Shown: positions 12,040 to 20,981 of the stretch, one piece after another | Numbering within the stretch: position 1 is the first letter of the stretch | Layout of the letters: each line of letters starts with the position of its first letter | DNA from: Pelargonium cotyledonis | Lineage: Eukaryota > Streptophyta > Magnoliopsida > Geraniales > Geraniaceae | Direction: 5' to 3' | DNA: 34,729 nucleotides | Assembly (NCBI GenBank): GCA_036897625.1 | Contig: JAYMTA010000214.1 | Span: forward strand, 1-34,729 | Program-made: the position numbers and the translations under genes | Notes under the pieces: generated by a model | What the model saw: only the letters and a program-made list of their open reading frames with translations | Databases searched by the model: none | Told to the model about the DNA's origin: nothing

Positions 12040-12714
12040 CCAACGACGTTAAACAAAGCACTGACTGGGAGGTAACCCAAGTGTTTCGAGATGAGAAGAA
12101 GGAAGAAAACAAGGTGGACATCGAAGAAATTGTAGGGGAACAGTGACGTCGTGGCGCTAGGACACAACGCTCACTGGGAAAAACGACGCCCAAGAACAGA
12201 ACTCTCTGGAAGTAAGAGCGCCAAAGCTACGCCGCAGCACCCCAGGCCAATCTGGAGAAATGTCACGGCGTCAATAATGATCCTGCGACATGGAGAACCA
12301 GAGCGTGTGGCTCCACAACATGGCTCCATATCTCCGCGACGCCGGCTGGAAGATCAATTTCGAAATTATTTTTGAATTCAATTTTTGGGTTGATTTTGGA
12401 ATTTTGAAAAGAAAAAGGAGAGGGATAGGATCCTAATCTCCTTAGGATTCGAAACTTTACCCTTTCTACCTTATTTTGATGACCCCTTAGCCCCAAAAAT
12501 CATCAAACCCAAATTGAGCCTTTTCCCCAATTTGCATTAAGTCCACCATTGAAGGTCATTGGAGCTTGCTTGAAGGACAATCATGACCTCAATCTTGCTA
12601 GAGTTTATGTAATCTCAGGTTTGTTTCTCCTTTTACTTGCTTAATCTTTGCTTAGTCCCTTGTTTGCATTAGTCTTAGTCCCCACACCTAAAAAAATTTC
12701 TTATTTCAAAATGC
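12040..12714 (+). other. Athila-type spacer between pol and third-ORF positions (fossil)
   Basis: The words GACGTTAAACAAAGCACTGA and GGGAGGTAACCCAAG at about 12045-12082 match a conserved spacer of Athila elements that lies just upstream of their third ORF (usual form TTAAACAAGCGCTT...GGGAGGCAACCCA). The remainder of the interval is non-coding. It supports the family call independently of the protein segments. Confidence 0.55.
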
Positions 12715-14013
12715 TTGTTGATCATGAGACATATGAGCCTTAGACCCAATCGAGGAGGGAGAGTGAGAAATTCCAACTCACCAGCCACCCTCTTTGAGTT
12801 GTTATCATCGTCATCTTCATCCTCTTTGGAAGAGGTGGTGGAGGTGAAAAACTCAGATCCTTCAATTGAGAAGGATCCAAGTGAGCACTCATCATGGGAG
12901 GAGGAGCCGGATAAAGAATCCGCTTATAACTCAGCCCCCTATAATGAGTCTACAAACCCTGTTATTACCAATGGTGTCAATAGAGAAAGGGTCAATAACG
13001 AGGAGGCAGCGCAGCCGCCGAACTCCCGTCATAGTGCTTATCATTTCAGCTCCAAAACTACCATTGAACACTACGATTCACTAGTTTCACTTGGAGTGAA
13101 GTCGATCCCTAAGAGGGGATTCTCGTGGTGTGAAGGGGTAGTGAGGACATTCGAGTCTAGGATCGCTGCGTTGGGATGGCAAAATTATGCCATACATCCC
13201 AAACGTTTGTGTTCCTTGGGGGTAATTTGAAAGTTCTATTCGAACCTTCAACATAGCCTTAGTAGAGGACCCCCATTCTAGTGACAATGAGAGGCAAACC
13301 TTTTGAAGTTTCGGCTTCATCCTTGCATCGTGTACTAAGAGGACCCGAATTGTACCCCGACTCTTGCAAATATATGTGCTCCATAAAAAGGGCAAGTAGG
13401 ATTTGGAAGAGTTAAGTTCGGTCTTGTGTGGTCCAACGGATATGGTCACACTAGGCAAGAATAAAATACCCAAGGTCAACAAGTGAGACTTATGTTTTGA
13501 GGCTAAGGTGTGGATAGCATTTGTTAATTTTTGCATATTCCCTAGTGGAAATCTGTCCAATATAAATGGTGATCGGTTGTTATTGCTATTTTGTATTATG
13601 ACTAACCAAAAGGTTCATTTAGGACGGATTATATTTGCACAAATGAGAAGGGCGGCCAAGGAAAGAATGCTTTGGTTTCCCGCCCTCATATAGAAGTTAT
13701 GCGCCCTTCGGCAAGTCACTATGAGTAGCTCTGTGGATATACTTGTAGTGAGACCCATTACGGGGCAATGGATTAACACCGTGTGCAGATTATCAGGTGT
13801 TACCGTAGATGCTGACCGTGAATAGGTGCAAAGTGATGTAAACATAGCAAAGGCCAAGGCAAAGAATGAGGCCGAAAAGAAAGTAAAGAGAAGATGAAGC
13901 GAGAAGCCGAGGCATCTACCTCGACCGACGTGGAGAGAAGAATGATGGAGATGATGCAAGCTATAAGGTGGATCGATGCAAAAATGGATGAATTGGTAGT
14001 GCAATGCGGCTAA
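12715..14013 (+). pseudogene. Third ORF of the Athila-like element (plant-retroelement domain, env position; fossil)
   Basis: A Ser/Glu-rich start at 12715 leads into HYDSLVSLGVKSIPKRGF (near 13070-13120), then GWQNYAIHPKR (near 13170), then near 13510-13690 AFVNFCIFPSG and AKERMLWFPALI. The order and spacing match the domain often annotated as putative plant transposon protein, which occupies the env position of Athila/Calypso-type elements. A Lys/Glu-rich coiled-coil-like tail at about 13850-14010 follows. It is broken in several places. Confidence 0.65.
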
Positions 14014-15713
14014 AAAAGGTCAGGTAGCATTCGGTTGGAGCCTCGAATGAGGCCGAAAAGGGTAGCTCAGTTCTATGAAGACAAGGGCAAAAAGCCTACG
14101 ATGGAGGCAAGTTCGAGTTCGGAAGAGAGTTCGGGTTGAGTGCATCCACTCACCCTAGGTATTGTATATTAGTTTTTATTTTTCATAGCTTTTTAGTTTC
14201 ATAATTAATTAGTTTTCATCCTGCATTTAATATAGTGAGATTTGTATGCAACCTTAAAATTCAATCATTGAGGGCAATGATTAGCTTTAAGTTTTTTTTT
14301 TTTGTTGTTGGCGGGTGGAGGGGTGAGGGGACATTGCATTGCATGTTTTTGTTTTTCTTAATTTTTTTACCCTTTTAAAAAAAATCTTGCCTTGCACGTT
14401 TCCTTCTTGTTGGGTAGTTGTGGATATTTTTAGCCATGTTGGACTGTGCTTGGAGAGCTTGATTATTCTTTTATATTTGTGGTTAAATATGTCCCGATGA
14501 TTTGACATTGGCATGCTTGCGATTGTATTTGTGGGAATAATTCTAAAATGCATGATAGGCCTCTTTGTTATAGCTTGTTATGAATGTTGTTGAGCACATG
14601 TCCGTGGTTTTGGTATCTTCTTGAAATAGGTGTAACATGCTTAGATTAGATGTTAAATAGTGGAAATTCTAGAATTGAGTGACCCTACCTTTGAGGCAAA
14701 ATGACTACGAGGGTTTAGTTAGGAGGAAATGACTTAGGCCATTTTTGGATTGGTTGAGCCAAATTTCTCCTACCTTTATCAAATTGACGCTAGACACCCC
14801 TTTTTGAGCCTTAAGCATTTTATTATTGTGCCTTTATTACAAGCCTATGTGCCCGTTTGTTCTTTAGCCTATAATTATTTTGATCCCGCTATGCATATTG
14901 TGAACTTGGTGCTTATCTTGAAAAAGTAAACACTAAATTTGAGTGGGGATAGTATAGGTAACAATGAGAATGAGTATGGAAATCGTACTCGATGTATGCT
15001 TATGTTTTCTATTCCGATAGTGCACCATAAGTTTGGGGTAGACTAGTTGTGATCATGGTATAAAAAGAAAGAAAAAGGGACAAGTGTAAATCTTAAAATT
15101 GAATTGAAAAAGAAAATGTCCAAGTAAAATTGAAAGTAGATCACATGTCCCCCATAATTATATAACGGAATAGTTGGTTGAAAGTGTTAAATTGTAAAAG
15201 GAAAGAGAAATTGTATTGGGTTGTGAGATGTGAGATAGATTGGCATCAAGTTCACTTTAGGTGTAGGATTTGAGCTCCATGAAAAATCTTTTCCTTACCT
15301 TCACCTAAGCCTTACATTACAACATTGTATAAGACCTATTGATCCCGATAACTAAATACCTCTAGATTAGTGGAGAAGCAAAGGTCACTCAACCTATGGA
15401 ATGTACATAAAAATAACTCGAGTCTAGTTTGTTTGCACCATAGATTAGGAAGGTTTCAAGTGTCAAGGATGTCTCACACACACACGAGTAATTTGTTATA
15501 ACATCGATTCCTTGATTCAAATTATGTGTCAAACCCCATGGTATGGAAGCTTGTACGTCATTAGAAGGTAGTTTTTAATAATTGAATGTTGTGGGATGTC
15601 TGGTTCTCTTAAACAAGATCGATGTGTGCCTATTTAGGATTGCATGTAGCTTAGTTGCATATAGGTTCCTTTTCAGTTTTCTCTCTCTTTGAGGTCATGC
15701 TTGAGCTTAAGTT
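14014..15713 (+). other. 3' non-coding region of the Athila-like element
   Basis: About 1.7 kb without a supportable gene. Near 14268 the words TTGAGGGCAATGATTAGCTT resemble the TTGAGGACAATG motif that commonly follows the last ORF in Athila elements. A related AAGTTTGGGG word occurs near 15030. A minus open frame at 14287-14553 has no recognisable features and is treated as chance. Confidence 0.6.
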
Positions 15714-15722
15714 TAGGGGGTT
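15714..15722 (+). promoter_or_regulatory. Polypurine tract
   Basis: The purine-rich stretch TAGGGGG (within AAGTTTAGGGGGTT) lies immediately before TGATAACTCGC, the first bases of the right LTR. It is in the position and form of the plus-strand primer site of Athila-type elements. Confidence 0.7.
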
Positions 15723-17051
15723 TGATAACTCGCATTTTGTCCTAGTTATCCGGCCCTAAATTATGCATTATCAGTCCTTATTTGCCCTGTTATGGCACTT
15801 TATTTGCCCTTAAAGAGTGTTAAATGCCCAAAAGTGTCGTTGTGATAGAATTGAATGGCTTAGTTTGCACTTTGGTGTATTTTTTCAGTTTTTACATGAT
15901 TACAGCCTAAATTGTGTCAAATAATCTGTGTTTAAGTGTTTATTGATAAATCAGGTCAGAAAGCATAGGTTAGAACGTATTTGAAGGCCGGAATAGCAAA
16001 GCCAACATCAAAGAATCGCAACTGTCAGTTGGCGTCGCAGCCCCCAGCTAGGGGGCCGTAGCGCCACCGTCATTCTCAACGCTGCACTATTATCTCCCAC
16101 ACTTCAGCGCCACCTCAGCAAGTGTTCAAAATTCAAAATCAGTCAATGCACGTTGTCTTCTCCGGTCAAACAGGTCAACCTTCATCAGAGTCTCGTGGCG
16201 CTGCGGTGCCCGCTGTGCAGAAAAGCCTATTAATAGAAGTTGAGGCCAAGGGTCAAGGGTTCGGTTTTGGTTCAAATTTTCAAAGTTAAATTCCACACTC
16301 ATCCACATACATTGAAGTCCAGAGAGCTCCTCCAAGTCTATAGTTCATCCACCTCCATCTCATTTCCATTTTATGTTCTTTAGACTCGTACTAGGTTTGA
16401 TTGTGAAAGCTTGTAAACGATCATATTGATGTTTTGGCTCAATTGAGATCTTCATACTCGTTGGAATATTGTTTTGTTACTTTGATTTTTTCGACTTGAT
16501 ACCAATAAAATTGTTCACTTGTTTCAATTGTTATTGTGTTTTCATTAATTGTGAATGCAAAGTTACATTACTATGTTGTCCATTTTAGCTTATATTCGTG
16601 ACACCACAACTATGATCAACTAATTGTTAAGTGATAGGGATGTAGTTGATCATGGGGAGATGGGGAGTTGCCATTTATTGCTTAGTGTAGTTTCTAACAA
16701 AACTGGCTAATTAAGACGGTTTGCGGGTGCAATGACTTGATGTGGCTTGATCTCCTTCATCCTGGATCTCTAGCCTGAGCTTCTACCTGACTAAGGATTA
16801 GCTCAGGAGGATCAAACCGTTTAATGAATTGGCTTTTTGGAATTCTTATTACCCTAGAGCAATTTACGCCTAAAATGGAGCAAGCAAGCTTGGGCAGTTA
16901 AATCAATAAGAAATACATTAAGTAAGCAACTCCCCCAATAACTTGTGGATATCAACTACATCCCAAATCACGTCAACATCATTCAATCCGGGTATGCATT
17001 TCGGAACTCACTTTTAGGTATGAACTTTGTTTCCATTCATTTCATGTTCCA
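15723..17051 (+). repeat. Right (3') LTR of the Athila-like element
   Basis: It aligns from TGATAACTCGC at 15723 to about 17051 with 8519 to about 9854 of the left LTR, at roughly 85-90% identity by eye. Similarity to the left LTR stops near 17051, where sequence of the older host element resumes. Confidence 0.8.
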
Positions 17052-17443
17052 ATACGGGTATGAACGCATGGATGGGACACAGAGGGATGTACTAAGATAT
17101 GGATGCATGCGCAAAGCCACAAGCGGATGCACGGAACCACGGACGAGAGCAAACATAAGTTGGGACGCGCGCGGAAGCCATGCGCATAGGCACCATGCGC
17201 ACGGAGCTACGCGGAAGGGCACCATGCATATAGAGACATGTGCACAGGGCCATGTGTATGGAGCCATGTGCACGAGCACTACTCACACGCGTGCTTGGCA
17301 CGTGACATCCTCGGGTTGTTTTTTGGGACTTTTCACGGGTTGTCGATTTTTCCTTAATTTGAATTGACTTTTTTGACCGATCGAGCGATCTACATGTCGC
17401 CCGGTTATTGGCCAAATTGTTTTTGATTTTTCATGTCGAATCA
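17052..17443 (-). repeat. Right LTR-like copy of the old element, part after the nested insertion (fossil)
   Basis: It resumes with CGCATGGATGGGACA, which matches 5580-5594 of the left copy. It continues through many CATGCGCA/CATGTGCA words. The final approximately 120 bases (GGGTTGTCGATTTT... to CATGTCGAATCA) match the end of the third copy near 20425-20537. The likely outer LTR end is at 17443, since the reverse complement begins with TG. Confidence 0.6.
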
Positions 17444-17578
17444 AAATTAATTATTTTATTTTATTTTTCTCATAATGTTTTGTTTTTAACTATATATTGT
17501 AGGGTGTATCTCTAATTAGCTAAACTAAGTTAAAGATGTATTAATTGACGAATTGAATGTTAAACATAGTTAAATATA

Positions 17579-18408
17579 TGCATGGGTAACTATAGATGAA
17601 CCCCTAATGGTAAGCTTCTATTTCAATTTGCACCCCTGAACTAATTTTTCCAACTTTTGACTACCCTATCGTTTGGAGAGATCATTTTGTCACTAACTTA
17701 GTTAAATAAGGTGTAAAATGGTAAATTTTCACTTTTCTCCATCTTCTCCAAACAAACTCTAGTCACCATTTTCTAGCTCTAAGTTTTTATCTCCTTCTCT
17801 CAGCTCCTTGATCTTCGTCGAGACTCAAACCTCCATCCCAATGGATCGAAGTGAGATGGATTGATTGGTATGTTTGGGAAAGACCCATTTTTTCAAAATT
17901 GATTTTTGATAATGAGTTTTGTATGATCAATTCTTATTAATGTTGTTGGTAATTTAGTATACGGATAGTTTGCATTACTTGAGATGAGATGGCTATTTCA
18001 TCAAATTCAGTTTTTGATAATGTTTATTGTGATACAACTTTTCATGGTTTTGATAGTGGTTGTTGATGTTGTTGGTATTTGTTTAATTTTTATGAATTTT
18101 CTTGCGAGTTCATGAAGTTTCCGGTGAGTGTATGAGGTTTTCGGCGAGTCTATGAATTACCCGACGAGTCTATGAATTTTTCAGTGAAATTAGGCTAAAA
18201 AAGAAGGGTAAAGTAAAAGGCATTTTGCGAATTTCAAAAATAAATTGATCATGTGCTGAGCACATGACCAAATAGTGTAATTTTCCGTCAAACATAACTG
18301 ACGGAATAAACTCTCCCAACTATAAGGTAGTCAAAGGTTGGAAAAGTTAATTCATGGGTGCCAACTGAAATAAAAGTTTATCATAAGGAATTAATTCGTA
18401 ATTACCCC
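17579..18408. mobile_element. Mutator-like non-autonomous element with long inverted repeats
   Basis: About 120 bp at the left end (roughly 17585-17710) recur inverted at the right end (roughly 18270-18405). Shared words, allowing point differences, include TTTCAATTTGCACCC/TTTCAGTTGGCACCC, TTTTCCAACTTTTGACTACC and a GGAGAG block. The 9-bp word TTAAATATA flanks both sides (17570-17578 and 18409-18417), as expected for a Mutator-type target duplication. Inside there is no transposase, only a C/T-rich stretch and a short minisatellite. Long TIRs, a 9-bp duplication and lack of coding capacity fit a MULE-derived MITE. Confidence 0.75.
18102..18181. repeat. 20-bp minisatellite, four units
   Basis: Four consecutive 20-base units follow the pattern CGGCGAGTCTATGAATTTTT with 2-6 differences each (starts 18102, 18122, 18142, 18162), plus a partial fifth. 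It lies inside the Mutator-like element, near its right inverted repeat. Confidence 0.75.
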
Positions 18409-18862
18409 TTAAATATACAAGTGATCTTATCATTGCAATACATATTGAAATCCTATTGGACGGAACCTTTTCCACATCATATATAAACAATGATACAAAA
18501 AATTTCATAAGTAATGTGTCTAATACGAAGTCGGCATGTGTGCCCAAATAATGCCTCAGTCTCCTCAAATTTTGGTAATTAAATGCAAGACTTGGTCATT
18601 CTAAAGTGGGCCGAAATGAAGAATAGTTCGAATTAAATTCCAAGAGAGGACCCAAAATAATTAACATCGAGAACAGATACAATTGAGAAGAACACTAAAT
18701 AAAGCCAAATTGTACCACTGATGAGCCTGAAAAGGTAAAAATACACAAAAATATCAAAAACTAGGACCTAAAATAGCCCTTCATGTGCTCCACACATGCC
18801 TTGATTCCCTCAAATGCTGCTAGAGGTTTGGCTAGCACATGGAGCTCTCGCTCTATTCCTCC
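18409..18862. other. Intergenic DNA between two DNA transposons
   Basis: No gene or repeat structure recognised beyond the 9-bp target duplication of the neighbouring element. Open frames on either strand are short and featureless. Confidence 0.5.
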
Positions 18863-19300
18863 CACTACAAGAAAAAAAACTTTATAGAGAGGGAATCAGG
18901 TACGGTTGAAAAATCGTTGCTGATTCGGTGACAGAATTGGTCCGTTAGTAGTTTAGGCGGCAAGATTGGCGCCATTTTTCTGCGCAAAATGCTTATCGAT
19001 AAAACAAATCGTTGCTAATTTTAGTCATTATCTTTATTGACGAAATTATTCATCACTAATTACCGTCATTGGACGAGTAAGTGGCGACGATGTCAACGAC
19101 AAATAGTTTATCGTTGGTCAACACGATTACAACCCCCGGCTATCTTCTACTTCCTCACTTATTTTCTCTCTCTCCACTGTGCTCTCGGTTCTTCGTCGGA
19201 GGTCCGATGTTCAAGCAATTTGTGGTTAGTTAAAGGTGAGTTTGTGGTAGTTTTTATGTTATTTTTTCTCTTAATTACATAACTACCGATTATTTTTGTC
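18863..19300 (+). mobile_element. CACTA (En/Spm-type) transposon terminus, one-ended
   Basis: CACTACAAGAAAAAAAAC at 18863 is the hallmark end of plant CACTA elements. It is followed by subterminal words repeated with variation, such as AAATCGTTGCTGATT, AAATCGTTGCTAATT and GACGAAATTATT, as in CACTA subterminal arrays. No matching inverted end (CTTGTAGTG) was found downstream. The right part is probably lost or replaced, ending before the old LTR-type sequence that starts near 19335. No transposase is visible. Confidence 0.65.
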
Positions 19301-19334
19301 AAAAACTTATGTGATTGGACTTAACTTTTCAAAT

Positions 19335-20537
19335 CAAATTCCAAGTCTAAATGATGTCGTCTCAGGTCTTCTTTTCCACAGCTAAGGTCAATATTATGAT
19401 CCAAAGTATAGTCATGCTCCAAGTTAGGGTCCGAGTCAAGTTCAAGGTCTGAGTCAAATTCCAAGTCAAGATATGTCTTGAGTCTAATGACGTCAACAGT
19501 TCAGGTCCAAATTAACCATGCACAAGGGTAGCGCACTGTTAAGCTGAGTCTTAGGAGTGATCCCAAGAAAAAACCTCTGGTGTGAGAGTAAGAATCTCAC
19601 ACAAACAAGTTCTAGTAACTTAAGGTTGAATCATTGCTTCGTTCTCGTTTAAAAAGTGAAGAACGCACAAAGAGCATGATGAACACTCGAAGAACATGTA
19701 GAGAGAGTTTTTGGTTCACTATTACAGGAGGCTTGGGGGCCTTATTTATATTTTCTGGCTTACCTTCCACGGGTGACCATTGGTTTTTCGGCTCAATGAG
19801 GTGAGTCACAAGAGTTCGGTTGTAGTCTTCGTTTCTATCCCGTTAGTTATGCACACCAACAGGACTAGAGCTTTAAATGATGTGGTCAAGACTTCTGGAG
19901 CATTTCATTCTCCTCATGACTCATGGACTCATTTTCTTCATGAGAGAATTGATGAGGTAGGTGCATCTAATTTCTTGGCGTGCAAGAGGACATACGTGAC
20001 CATGGCGTGGAGCATGGCACGGAGCATGGTCGAGGAGCATGGCATGGGCATAAAGCTATGAGAACGAATGTGGGGGTTGAGCAATGAGAACGGACTTGGG
20101 TGTAGAGCCATGAACACGGACATGGGTGTAGAGCCATGAGCACGGACATGGGCGTAGAGCCATGGGTGAGACATGGAGGGAGAGCTTCAATCGTCGACAG
20201 AGGACAAATAAAAAGGTAGATCCACAGGCGAAGGCACGGGAGCGGGAATGGACTTATAAAGCCACGTCCAAGGGCATGGCGAACCATGCGCCAAAGGCAT
20301 GGCAAACCATCTGCTCGAGCGTAGCAAGCCATGCGCTGGCGCTTGGCGAGCTATTCTCACAAGCATGGAGCCACGTCCGCGCATGTTTTTCACCTGATAT
20401 TTTTGGGTCATTCGTCAAATTTTCTCATCGGGTTTACGGGCTCTTTTCAATTTGATTTGACTTCTTTAACCGGTCTAGCGAGCCATGTGTCAATCTCTCA
20501 TTGACAAATTTACTTCTGATTTTTTATGCCGACTCAG
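19335..20537 (-). mobile_element. Third copy of the old gypsy-type LTR plus leader (fossil)
   Basis: The same order of blocks as at 7840-8518 and 17052-17443: a GTCCGAGTCAAGTTCAAGGTC leader, a GAATCTCACACAAACAAG block, GGCTTGGGGGCCTTATTT, CACCAACAGGACTAGAGC, then CATGG-rich repeats. It ends in a segment matching the end at 17443 (here ...ATGCCGACTCA at 20537). It is uninterrupted and same-stranded, and shows the arrangement without the nested element. It could be a fragment of a second insertion. It ends 445 bp before the ILL6 start codon. Decayed, no coding function. Confidence 0.6.
20049..20166. repeat. 26-bp minisatellite within the third LTR-type copy
   Basis: Units starting near 20076, 20101, 20127 and 20153 repeat the pattern TAGAGCCATGAGCACGGAC plus ATGGG, at a period of 25-26 bp. 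The two central units differ at a single base. Related CATGG-rich words continue on both sides. Confidence 0.7.
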
Positions 20538-20981
20538 TTACATTCCTACTTCGAGTGATTTTGATATATCGAAATCAAGATAAAGTGATGCCTGAAAGTG
20601 GCTATCCATTTTCACAACTTTTCCTACTTACATGAGTTGCACTCAAAATAAAATATTATAATCAAATAAGACAGAGAAAATGGAAAACTATAGAGAAAAG
20701 TCGAGATGATAACATTAAAATAAATAAAAAACGGAAGAAGCTGAGTTTGGAAAGAGAGTGTGTCATAGGAAAACGCACTCGAAAGTGGTGCGGGGGACCA
20801 CCCTACCCCGATTCGACGCTAATCAACTCCTCCAACCCAACCTGCCAGCTTTTACTCCTTATTCTCCCACGTGCCTTTTCTTCATCTCTATCTCCACGTG
20901 CTTAAATACCTCTCTCCTCTCCATTCTCATCATCTTCTTCCTCTCCACCATATCCCCTCTCTCTCTCTCTCTCCAAACTCA
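20538..20981 (+). promoter_or_regulatory. ILL6 promoter and 5' leader
   Basis: It contains two perfect G-boxes (CACGTG) at 20868-20873 and 20895-20900, a TATA-like CTTAAATA at 20901-20908, and a (CT)n tract at about 20956-20972 just before the ATG at 20982. A start site about 30 bp downstream of the TATA-like word would give a leader of about 45-50 nt. G-boxes are bound by bHLH (MYC/PIF) and bZIP factors. ILL6 in Arabidopsis is jasmonate-induced, so MYC2-type control is a reasonable inference. Confidence 0.55.

Larger units (their letters stand above)
8519..17051 (+). mobile_element. Athila-like Ty3/gypsy LTR element (fossil), nested in the older element
   Basis: Two direct LTRs start with the same word, TGATAACTCGCATTTTG, at 8519 and 15723. 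A primer-binding site matching tRNA-Asp follows the left LTR, and a polypurine tract precedes the right one. Internally there are gag-like, protease-like and Athila-type third-ORF regions. No reverse transcriptase or integrase region is recognisable. LTR copies look about 85-90% alike by eye. At commonly used plant rates that suggests an insertion several million years old, but this is only an estimate. The right LTR copy is shorter than the left, and no target duplication is readable. The element carries many breaks and is not functional. Confidence 0.85.
4880..17443 (-). mobile_element. Old non-autonomous Ty3/gypsy-type LTR element (fossil), split by a younger element
   Basis: This is a decayed minus-strand element. 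It has two same-orientation LTR-like copies (left about 4880-5690; right about 7840-8518, resuming about 17052-17443) flanking a gag-like region. No reverse transcriptase, RNase H or integrase region is recognisable, so it looks like a gag-only derivative. The right copy is interrupted by the Athila-like element at 8519 to about 17051. Copies match only loosely by eye (roughly 70-75%), so it is considerably older than the nested element. Exact LTR ends are uncertain because similarity between copies fades gradually. The outer right end probably lies at the CGAATCA near 17443. It carries many breaks and is not functional. Confidence 0.65.

Noticed and set aside
13087-13560. Minus open frame of 157 codons
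   Set aside because: Antisense to the third-ORF region, which has clear family motifs on the plus strand.
16945-17367. Plus open frame of 140 codons rich in His and Arg
   Set aside because: It runs across the junction of the Athila-like LTR and CATGCGCA-type repeats; composition-driven with no domain.
20871-20981. Upstream in-frame extension of ILL6 to 20871
   Set aside because: The codon there is GTG within a G-box. The ATG at 20982 gives a proper signal peptide and lies downstream of the TATA-like word.
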